Shown in pieces: positions 25,101-37,100 of a stretch of 64,000 nucleotides of DNA. Every line of letters begins with the position of its first letter. Position 1 is the stretch's first letter. Where the stretch lies: assembly GCA_002633025.1 (NCBI GenBank), contig NMRB01000046.1, forward strand, positions 509,854 to 573,853, given 5' to 3'. Below the pieces are notes generated by a model, which made no database searches, had not been told where the DNA came from, and was given only the letters and a program-made list of their open reading frames with translations. Both the position numbers and the translations under genes were made by a program. Source of the DNA: Notospermus geniculatus (lineage: Eukaryota > Nemertea > Pilidiophora > Heteronemertea > Lineidae).

Positions 25101-28100
25101 GCCTCGTTAGTTTTTATGCAACAAACTGCATGAGGTTGCATATGAACCTTTGCATGTGTAACCCACTTTTACCAGTATGCAAGTCTGACTTATTTGTCAG
25201 ACCTTATCAAAAAGTTTTTGTACACAAAAATAAAGTTTCAAAGTAATAGGAGGTTTCCATCAATTGATACAATGCGTTTTACTTGAGTTTCATGGTGTTT
25301 ATTCATGGCACATTTATCATTTCAGCACGAAAAATTATAACTCTGCAGTAAAAACAGAACAAAAACAGGTGTCAACAGTCAAAATCATGTTAGAATGATT
25401 CTTATGCAGTTGACTAAATAGTATTGACCTGAATAGATTTATCACAGGCAGTTTAATCTCTGTCCTTTCATGATACGGATTGTTTTACCAACAGATACCA
25501 GGTGGCAGCACTTCCTAGTCCATTCCAGATACACTTGCAAGTGTTGCCATCTGGTGGAAACCTTTGGATAAATCGGTGTCATACAGGCCTACAGTGGAAC
25601 CTCCCTAATAGCGGACACCTCTGCCAGGAGGACACCTCTCTATTAAGGACACCAAAGTTCAGTCCCAAACCGGTCATTTCGATTCATTTTGACCTCTGTG
25701 ATCTAAATTTAACCACCAGTCCCGGAGGTGAGGAGGGTCGGGGTGTTGTCTGGAGCACAATAGCCTTGAGGAACACCTTTACGTTGAGGAGCAATCTAAA
25801 ATACGGGCCAACAACTCTAACAGATTTCTAAGGCTGTGGCTCCGAATCCCTTGTAGACTTACGTACCTTCTTTTCCTCCATTCCTTAACGTTGCTGCCAG
25901 GAAATGGCAGACATTCTCCGCACACAGCGACTGCTGAACGAGATTCTCACAATGTTCGGTCAACGCTTTCAGTCCGAGGAACTTGCTCATGTGGAGGATG
26001 TGGAATGTATTGAAGTCATTTACCAAGAGCGAGATCTGAAAAGAATTCATTCGAAACTCTCAACTGGGGGTCTGGTTTCCTCCTACGTTATGTACGATTT
26101 GCCCGATATCGCCAAAAGAGCCAATAATAAGCCTAGTAAGAGTGCATGGACTCAGTGGTCCGTATTCTAGAAGCCTCCTTAACTCTAAGGTCCACTTTAA
26201 TGCCCTGCAAACAATCGCCAGGGTTTCCGCCAGAAAAAAAATAAGGGTACGGACCAAAAAAAATTTTTTTTGAAAAAAATTAAATTTTTTAAAAATTTTT
26301 TTAAAAAGGTAAAACGATGTTTGGTGCCATTTTAGGCGTATTTTGAAGCATAAAATCCCCGCGCCGGTCATGCCGTTTGGTTTCGTCCGGCATGTCATGG
26401 AAAAATGGATACCCAACATTTTTGAGGGTACGGATCCGTACTCTGGAAAAATTTAAGGGTACGGAATTTTACCCATTTTACCCTCTGGCGGAAACCCTGA
26501 TCGCTAAAGTAGACCTCAGAGTTAAGAGTTGAGCTTCTAGAATACGGCCCAATATGTCAAGCCATACAAGCATTGTTGGCCATGGTAAATACGGAGGAGG
26601 CCATCTGAAGCTACTCATGTTCCTCACTCAGATGGGGTCTTTTAGCTGCCCTTGCAAAGGCACAAGGTACAAGCCACCATGGAATGCATGACTTTCAATT
26701 TGTTCAGATTTTTAGAGCATTCATCTCTGTCCTACAAACACACCACAAAATCATCCACGGTTCAGCACCCTCCATAGATTTGCACCAAAACAATAAAATA
26801 CCAAAGTCACAGACGTTAGATCAGACAATTATATCAGATTTTGATGAAATATGTTGTCTGGAGGTTTCCATTGTTACAACACGGAGAGAAATCACAATAA
26901 TTCTGCGCCATGGCCCTCGGGCGATTATTTTTCATTGTCTGATGGAATGATTATCAATTTTCTGAATGTTCTGGGAATCGTGTCAGCTTTTTAATTGATT
27001 TTTACCTGTCAATCAAAACTGTGACAGCAATTAACGATGACATCAAACAGTGTGTAGAGAATGACTTATATCAATAAATCACCAGAAATGAGGGTTAAAT
27101 CTTGAGCCACGCCACCAACGTTCAGAGGCGAATCCAGGATTTGTGAAAAGAGGGGTGCCCTGTGCTAGGAACATTGAAAGTTGCACCAAATTCCACAGAA
27201 TTTCGCAGTCAGTTTTACAGATTTGTTGGCCAAAATGGGGAGACGTGTGCCTGGGGCGGAGCCTCTGGCTGCGCACTTGACGTTAACTGCGGTAAACTCA
27301 AAGTCATTGTCCGTTTTTATTTTCTTCAAAAGTTGACTGGCACATTTGGCCGAAAGCTGCAGTATTTTCATACGAGTTGGAAACAGTTATGTCATTGGTC
27401 TACAGTGTAGGCCTAATTTGTGAGCTAACCAAGGGTTAATTTGGTTGGCTTTCAGTTGCCAGTCATGTTTTGCCAACTAAACAGTCATGTTTGAAAAGCA
27501 GAAATGGTGCATATTGTTCAATGCGTCCGCAGAAATACGTAAAATATGGCATTGAATCATGGGAAATGCGAAATTAAAATGTTTTCCAATGACGAACGAT
27601 GTAGTTGATTAAATCTGACATTAATTGTGCTAAGATAATGACTATATTATTTTTCATAGATTGATTCGGCGGGATGCAAAATTGCGGTGAAACGTTGACA
27701 TTGTCCGGCGATAAACTGAGTCAGATTTCATCCCAGAGTTTGGATGAATTGATGGCGTTCTATTCATCCCAGAATGCAACTATTTTTGCCGAAGCTTTGT
27801 TTACGTTTCGATCAGGTTCATGTCAGTTCAACGTGAATCACGAGGACGGGAGAACTCTTCAGTGTTTGGAGGTGATGACACGACACATGGTTCACAGCCA
27901 TTAGTTAGAATCATATTTGACAGGGGGCGCTAGCAGCATGTGTTTTTCATTGAATATGACTCAATAGGATGAGACTAATGTTGACAATATACTCAACTCC
28001 CACTTTCAGACACCAGTTTCTAATACGTGCACCAAAGCCCCTCATAAGAGCTCAGCTCCAAAGTTTTCACTACACTGACCAACTTGACAATCCTGGTGGC

Positions 28101-31100
28101 CTTGATCATACCATATGCATTCTGGGAATTCAACACTTTGTAGGTCATACAGAGTTACGTCACAACAGGCAGAGCACTTTACCAACACTAACCTTGCCAG
28201 TGTAGATGTAGGTCAGCACGTCTTTGAACAGGACGGCATCGAAATGTGGGTACCTGATGATGGTCTTGTTGTATTTGCGACTTCTGGGGGACATTTCTGA
28301 AGTTAGGGTCTTCTGGTGGTCGTGGAAGTTGGAACACCTGCAAAAGAATGAATTTCTAAAGTATTGAATCAAAAGCTGAGTACCAAACAGGGTTTCCACC
28401 AGAAAAAATATTTAGTTGGGGGCACAATGTTAATTCTGGGGTAATATCTCAGAGTGTTGCATGTTTTCAATGTTAATCTGGTGTAACATGTTTGAGAAAT
28501 GAGATCTTTGTTCGACTGTTGTATCTCTTGAATGAAAATAAGGGCAATTTAAGACACTGCTCCGCCCCTTGCCCTCCCCTGGCAGAAACCCTGCCAAATA
28601 TGGCATTTTTGGCTCAATACACAATATTGAGCAAATTTTAATGTACAGCAGGAGGAAACCAGAGTGCCCGGAGAACCTGTGTTGTCAAAGAGAGTTGCCC
28701 TCTCTATCATGTGAAGAATGGGGCTGACTGGGCTTGAACCTGGAACCTCAGAGGTGACAGACTTGGCTGTTTCCACTGCACCACTCTGACTCTATATGTG
28801 AGTGTCCATTCAGGACCAACAAAATGAGGCCCAAAATTCACATGTGAAACGCACAATTAATCAGCACGGCCTCAAGAATCTGCTGCACAGGTTTCTAAAC
28901 TAGGCATCAGTTTTGTTTGGCCTGAACACCAAACCCTTCACCATTTTTTGAACAAAGACACATTTTAAGTGGAATATTAGTATCGAGTGTCCATTTCTTT
29001 AATTTCATTTTATCACCTTCGAACCTGGCGTGAAATTTCATGCTATTTTTTTCTTCAGGCTTGGAAACTTAATCCCTTCAATCAGTTTTCCCACTTAAAA
29101 TTATACAAATGCTGAATCTCGTTTTTCTCGCCCAGGGAGAAGAAAAATTAGACAAATTTTTGAAGCAATTTCTGTATTACCGGTAAAATGTAAAATGGTT
29201 GATGCCGGCTACCAAACTACATTGTAGGTCACAAAAGTTCCTCCGGAGTGAAAAAATACTTTGAGAGATGAGAGAGCCTAATTTGAGAAAATCAGTGAAG
29301 AAAAAAAACACTGATTTCAGGAATACATGAATATGAAAAGATATAAAAAATCTAATCGAAGATTTAAAAACCGTCTGAACGAAATTTTCATCTGACGGTA
29401 GCTCCATCGAATGTGGAATAAAATTTTCTATAATACGATGCAAGAATTGCCCGCAGGGTTCGTAAGATCATCCAACCAAAGTAGGACGTCAAAAAAATTA
29501 GATGATCGAGTATCGTGCCATAATCAGGTTTTTATTTCATAAATTAACCCCTTCACCTCTACATACGGTGTGAAATTTCTCGTTTTGCTGCAAGGTGTGT
29601 CTCAAGGTTCTTAATTGCCCTGAGATACGCTGGATTTCCTCATCAAAAGGTTGGACAAAGAAGGACAAAGGATGGTGTAATGATTGCCTGGGGGGTCTTT
29701 TCAGAGACTGAGCTCCCGGACACCGTGTAGCCAGCCAGGGGGTCGAAATAAGAGGAAACTGCTAGGGGGTTCATTAAGCTTTTTGGGGGATTCTGAAAGC
29801 AAACTCAAGTGATACCGGAAGTAAGCGACATAAATTTCCTCACAATCCATAAATTGTCACAGGAGGTATCCAATAGCCAATTTGACAACTCCAGGTACCT
29901 GTGAAGAAATTGGTCTAATTTTCAAAATTTGAACTGAAGGAAGCGAGTGTGTCCTAAACATGACTATCCAGCCAGTTCTTACATTCTGGAAACAACGTGA
30001 AATCTCTGTTTTACTATTGTATCCAGTTTGAAGTTTCTACGTCAAATGTGAAGAAAGTGAAGGCACTCACAGAGGGATTTACAGAGGAAATCTGGCCTGG
30101 TGTCGGGTGAAAAAGGGTCAAAATTCCAATCAAAAGAACAGGTTGATATCCCCCCTAAAAACATTAGAAGAAACTCATGATTGGATGAGTAACTCGTGGT
30201 TTTGAGTCGTCGCTGCCGCAGGAATGAGACGCGTTTATCTCCGCGGTATTGACCTCCAATCAAATCACTTACGTCGTTCCCACTGACTCATGGGATAGCC
30301 GAAAGACGCACCACCAGATGAGTGCCGGACCCCTCAAAGTCAATTACTGATTGAAGAATCTAAGGGTGAAATTGAGGGATTTGTCTGCAAGGAGTACCGT
30401 CTTATGGTTCTGTACGATTATAACGAGGACGGAATTCGGTTTGCTATAAATTGTGGAATCAATAGGAAGTAATCGGCATTAAATTCGTCTTTATTGACAA
30501 TAAACAGGCTGACTAACCAATCGCCTGCGGTCTGTTTCCCAAGTTACCGTATACAACGACGGAATGTCAGAATCATCCTCGATGGTTATTTGTTTATGAG
30601 TGAATCATTGAGTGTGACGGCTACCGTTTGTCGTGATTTATTCTTCCCTACGCCAAACTACCATTGGATCCTGGCGATATCAGAGGTGGTTTTTGAATTT
30701 ACCACAAGGGGGCAGTGCTGGACATACGGCAGGAATCAGCTTACAAGATATAATTGATTGTGTGGTCAGAAAGGTCAATAAATTGAAACGCAGAAGGTGG
30801 GCAATTGTAGGAGGAAACTGGTGCCACCGGAGGAAACCAACGCTGCAGAGAGAGTCGCCCCTCTTACATGAGAACACGTCAGACTGGGAATTGAACCCAG
30901 GACCCTTAGTGGTGACAGGTGATGTTTCCACTGCACCACTCTGACAGCCTCGGACAAATCAACACCACAAGGCCTAAGGAAGACATCACTGGCTGCGGAG
31001 GGGGGGGGGGATGTTCTCACCTGGCAGGGTTGCTAAAACTACAGGCACCTAATACTTCCTAAAGCTTCACTGTCTCCCTGGGCATCCTGGATGGATACTC

Positions 31101-34100
31101 TTTTGCACAACCTCTCACCAAGGATCAGGACGGGCCACCCCACAAGATGAGTGCCATCCAAGGACTCAAGGGGTCAACATTTTGCAAATCCGAAGGTCCA
31201 ATTTGTTGAATATTCAGGGGGCGAGGCGTTGACCATTGAGTCACCAGGTTGTGGTGTCAGTGTGTAGGACTCGACCAATCACACGTCACTAATCCCCAGA
31301 GGATTCAATCGAACTGTAATCAAATCACATGCAAGTAATTCGGAAGATCGAGGGTCAACGTTGAGTCTGATATCACAGAATGTTACTCATTAAAGCCTTT
31401 TGTGAATCTTTATCATCATTTTGCAGTCAATTTTGAAAAATATGAGATTTGATACCAAAACATCTGGGGCTTGTTCAGCTGTGAAATACAGTTTAAATGC
31501 AAAGTGAACTCAATGTGACAGGTGCCCATGTTGCAATTGCACCACTCTGACATCATGACAAGAATAAGGGACAGACATGTAGGACATGAGACCCGAGACC
31601 CTTTTTTACGAAGTTAGGAAGCACAACTTTCTATCCCCTTGAAAGTGACACCGATGACCCTTTGAATCCACGACGCTCACGCCATGACTCAGACCCCCGC
31701 GGCGACGTACGACAAAATGTCGCACCAACGATGTCACATTCTCAAATCCTGTGAAAAAATCCAATATACATTTAATTAGTATTCGCAATTAGTGTATTTG
31801 TAACGAGGTTATCCGGTGATTCAATCGGTGTGTCACATCGTTAGCGGGATGCGTCGGAATGATGTGCGAGATTCGGCATCAGACAAGTGGTGCATAAGAA
31901 CTCATCCCGATTTCAAGTACCCAGAATTCCCTGCAGCAATACGCGATACGTGAAATTCCTTTCATGTGATATTCGGATCTGTAGAGTTCGAGTGACTTAA
32001 AGTCGTGGAAACTGAGACGCAGATTTTAGTTTGCAGATGGATAAGGAGCTTGTGAGTCTGATACCCGAGGCAGGGTATGACAAATCCTGGAGTGGCTGCA
32101 GTGGTGCAGACATTGTTTGTCAGACGAGGCCGAGCGGTCACAGGTTCAATTCCCAACCGAGTCGCATTTTGTATTCTCAACTGGTATGACAGGATCACGT
32201 GAGATGCAAAAATGTGACTTGCTCCAGCAAAAGTAGGCACTTGTCGCAGGTGATCATCATTGGTCATCAATCAGTTATACTCAACTATTAGGGAGGTTTC
32301 GCAAGCGCCCGGTTAGGCCATACGACGACGTTTATCTATTGTTTGGGTATACCCACACAATAGATAAACGTTGTCGTAGGGCCTAACCGGGCGCTTGCGA
32401 AACCTCCCTATTATCACTGCTGTCCACTACTATTGTCAACCTGCAGAGACTACATTTCAGCTATTGTGTTGTAAGGCCGTTAACCCTTTCCTCGGTTGCG
32501 ACATGTGCCTACTTTTTGCTAGATTGGGTCACAAATAAGCTGCTCCTTGAGTTCCCCAGAAAGGTTTCTGGAGAGACTGGGGTGATAACGTAAAGTGCTT
32601 TGAGACTGTACAACACTAAAGAGACTCTCCCTTCATTGCAACATGTAACACAATGCAACGCAACAAGTTTCACTGCATAAAAACTCCCTACGGATCCCAA
32701 AAATTGATTACGCCAAAATTTATCTCAATCCAGCGGAAATATTATTCATATCACCATTCCACGGTATTAAACACTTCTAATTTCCGCAGCCAAGATGTGG
32801 CATGATAGCCGACGACGGGATCCAGCGTTATCCGGATGCGATGAGTCATCAAAATGCTTATCGACAATACAAAGTCAATTTCTAACTTATACTTTAATCT
32901 TTTCTATCTCAAACCCTGTCAGACTTCATCAATGTAAGCTTTGGTCATCTTCAGATCAACAGGACGAGTTACAACGGTTTGTGTCCTCGGGCAAGTTGTT
33001 TGACTGCACAGATTTTTCTGTCAGGGCCGAGCCATAGCATTATTGGCCCTACCAGGGGTAAGTATGGAAGAGGCCATCTCAAGCTACTCATGTTCCTCAC
33101 TTGGATGGAGTCTTTTACTTGCCCTTGCAAAGGGACAAGATACAAGGCACCACGGCTTACTGTCCCGTGCGTGGACTGTCATTGTCTCTTGGTGGTGTTG
33201 TGACCAGAACAAAAGCTAAGGCCCATATTTTCAAAGCTGTTGTAACGCTAAAATGCATTTTAGTCCAGCACTTGCATGCCTATAAATAAGCATGCAAGTG
33301 CTGGACTAAAATGCATTTTAGCATTAAAACAGCTTTGAAAATATGGGCCTGTCATTGTCTCTTGGTGGTGTTGTGACCAGAACAAAAGCTAAGGCCCATA
33401 TTTTCAAAGCTGTTGTAACGCTAAAATGCATTTTAGTCCAGCACTTGCATGCCTATAAATAAGCATGCAAGTGCTGGACTAAAATGCATTTTAGCATTAA
33501 AACAGCTTTGAAAATATGGGCCTAAGAGTTCCAAGTTTGAAACAAGGAATCTAGTTTTGGTTTTGTATTGAAGATGGCAGCACAGGTGGTTAAGGAGAAA
33601 TATAGGCCTTGTTTAGGGATGGTGTGGGACTTCAGTACATGTATTTTCCTCTGACAAGGGCAGCCCTGTTTTTAAAGGACACCCAGTTTAGTAGTCCACA
33701 GTGACACAAACACCTCCTAATCAAGAACAGTGGTTCTGTTGTATGAACGGTGTCTATAGGCATGACAGGCCAAGTGAAGTGTGATTTGAAAAACTTGCGT
33801 ACTTGTTTTGCTCCAATGGTGGGATTTGCAGCATCTCACACTCAATGGAAGCAGGGAGGTTGGTGAATCCCTTGAGTTCTGAATCTGACGCAGAGTTCAT
33901 GGGAACTGCTGAGACCTGAGGGATTTGTCCCGACATCTCCCGTGGGATTATGATGATAACTTGACAAGATCTGACCGGACACATTATCTGTCATATCCAC
34001 CACTGGATACATAAATATGTCAATCAAAATATGAGAAGTTATCAAGGTCATGATGGTCAGTCACCCCAGCCTTGCTGCTGGTTCTAAATATGTAAATTGA

Positions 34101-37100
34101 GTTGAAAGCCAAGCATCAAATGTTGGCTCTCTATGGGTAGCTCATCGGTAGAAAGCTATGGGCAGTTGTTGATGTCACTGGTCAAAGCGTACGTCCATCT
34201 TGATATATCAGGCCATGGTCACGTCGCCCTTCAACTATGCTCCCTTTGAACAAAGGTACGAGTGATTAGAATGCTTGTCAGGGCAAGATGGGTGTAAGTC
34301 ATAAGGAAACCATCAATGGTGAACTGCCCATTGAGAACCAATGGTAAATTGCCCATTGAGAGCCAATGGTGAATTGCCCATTGAGAGCCAATGGTAAATT
34401 GCCCATTGAGAGCCAATGGTAAACTGCCCATTGACAGCCAATGGTGAATTGCCGTTTGAGAGCCAATGGTAAATTGCCCTTTGAGAGCCAATGCCAACAT
34501 TTCAGTGGTAAATTGCTCCTTGAGAGCAATGGTGAATTGCCCATTGACAGCCAATGGTGAATTGCCCATTGACAGCCAATGGTAAACTGCCCATTGACAG
34601 CCAATGGTGAATTGCCCTTTGAGAGCCAATGGTAAATTGCCCTTTGAGAGCCAATGCCAACATTTGGTAAATTGCTCCTTCAGAGCCAATGGTGAATTGC
34701 CCATTGACAGCCAATAAATTGCCCATTGAGAGTCAATGGTAAACTGCCCATTGACAGCCAATGGCGAATTGCCCTTTGAGAGCCAACTTGCGTGAGAAAA
34801 CTGTCACGTGGAGCAGCACCTTTAGCCGGTATCTTGGTCACTGGTCCTACAATGTGGGGAGCACTCCAGCATGGGTGTGCCCAGCTCACAGCCTTAATAT
34901 AGTAACATGATGTGAAATGGATTACTGCCAACTGACTTGACATCTCGCAACACAGAATCGTAAGTGATGAAACGGTTAACATTGTTTCACTGCCAAAATC
35001 ATTATCAGCATGTAGCGCAAGTTAGTTTTGACAAGTGATAATTTTCGACCGATTAAACCTCATTACCGGGACTATTCATATACTACCGGGGAGGACTCAT
35101 CAGCACTAATTGGTCATTCCATGATTGGACAGTTGATGGCGACGGTGGAAAAAGCTCTGGGGAGGTTAGTAGGGGTTGTGGGAGATGAGGATCAGTCAAT
35201 ATACAGGGTGTTCTAGAAACGCTGTTTCTTGCAAATGAATTGGATTGATTCATTGCTCATGTTGGCAAGCTTTCCTAAATCTATTAGGACACCTTCGGGA
35301 CTGTCAGATGCTGTCCTTAATTGAGAGGTGTCCTGATTACTGAGGTCGTACTGAATCGAAACGACAAATTTGAGGCTGAATTTTGGTGTCCTTAATAGAG
35401 AGGTGTCCTCCTGGCAGAGGTGTCCGTTAAGAGAGGTTTTACTGTAATCCAGAAACAATATATGACTTCAAAAGTGGACTGAATTTTGCCACAATGTGAA
35501 GACGTTCATTACTCTTTAGACTGTATTTAGCAATTTGTAGGTGGAAACTGGAGCCCCGGGAGGAAAATTCATCTCGGAGAGAGGCACGTTATCAATATCA
35601 TTACCACTGAAGGCACTGGTTTTCCTCTGAGAACCCCAGATAGGAGAGGCTCAGCGATCCACTTGCACATTTCCAGACTATGTTTCTATGAGACTTGGGC
35701 CAAAAAACATTCAGCGCTCAGCCCTATTATTTAGACCACACTAAAAACTTATTATATCTGACAACAGGGACATGCTAAATTATTGTTTCTCAATATAACA
35801 AGTAAAATGGCAATTAATGTTGATTGGTTTGAGCAATTTGCGACAAATTACGGTGCAATTTTGATGAGATGGGCTGACCCACTTCCATCAAGTCCTCAAT
35901 GCTTGTGATTTGGACTAAAATGTAGTAAAGGTTATCATCGTCATTTGGTGGTGGGCACTGGGGATAAAACATCAAGTTACAATGGTATAGTGCTTTGGGC
36001 CTATGACTAGGAGTCAGGAGGAGGCCCTTGGTACGATTCTTCACGTCAGTGTTTGACAAAGACTCTTTGCCTCTGAAGCGTCACCAAAAGTTGTTAAATA
36101 GAACTCTGTTGGTGGGCGCTGATGATAAAACATGAAGTTACAATGGTATAGTGCCTGGGGCATCTGACTAGGAGTCGGGAGGCCCAGGGTACGATTCTTC
36201 CTGTCAGTGTGTGACAATAGGCAAGACATTTTGCCTCGGAAGTGTCACCCATAGTTGTTAAAGGGGCACTGTGCTGTAAGATTTGACATCTGTTTGTGTA
36301 GCCTGGTGTGCTGACTTGGCGGCAGTTGGCTGTATGCATTGCCAGGGTGGATCCTGGATTTGGGAAAAGAGGGGGCGCCCTGTGTAGGAACATTGAAATT
36401 TGCAGTGGATTTCAATGATTTGCTCCAAATTCCAGAATTTGACAGTCAATTTTATAGATTTGTTGGCCAAAAGAGGAGGCGCGTGCCTGTGGCGCCCCCC
36501 TCTGTATCTGCGCCCGACTGCTGGGAATTCAGCAGGGATGTGCCACTGAAAACAGGCCTGCCCTTGTCCCTCCAAATGTTGATCAGTTGATCACTCCTAT
36601 AAATCCATGCAAATTTCCCATGGAAGACATAATACAGCATGTGTGCTATTCTGCCCACACTAGGCCTACATCTTCCCATGAAAGGCCGTGAAAGGCGAAA
36701 ATGCCAATTATTAGAGCAATTGAGTATGGCCTCAATTAATAGAAAGTCAGAAGCAAATGGTACCAACAGGCTGCTGGACAATAATGAGAAATTACATACG
36801 CTACACGCAACATCGTAAAAGTATGGAGAAATGGTGTGTCAACTCGCATGGGAATTCTTGGACACAAACAACAGCATGTGTGTTCTGAAGTTGAAAATGA
36901 AGTTCTGAGGATAGGATACAGGTTGATATCTGTGTGGGCCAGCAATGACGAGTCAGAATTGCTCACAGTTGTGACTTTCAGTGTTCTCAGGATAATTAGT
37001 GACACACGTACAGAAAGGAATTTACTTGAAGATCTTGACAGCTGAAGGTGAGGAGAGGGTGTGTTGAAGTAGGCCTAGGAATGCCATGGACCCAGGATTC

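Larger units (their letters stand above)
33178..33523 (+). repeat. Exact 173-bp tandem duplication containing a MITE
   Basis: Units 33178-33350 and 33351-33523 are identical by eye. Each holds 42 bp of flank (starting GTCATTGTCTCTTGGTGG) plus one palindromic element. Either it is very recent or it is an assembly duplication. Confidence 0.85.
28800..35020. other. Intron 1 of the BTB-TLDc gene, distal part: mobile elements and unique DNA
   Basis: Listed SINE, MITE and minisatellite copies make up a large share. No exon of the host gene is expected here, since exons 1 and 2 join in frame. A G run lies at 31000. No antisense gene is supported apart from the isolated helicase-like peptide. Confidence 0.6.

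Noticed and set aside
34231-34761. 176-codon minus ORF with WLSMGNSPLA repeats
   Set aside because: It is the 25-bp minisatellite read in frame; three periods make 75 bases.
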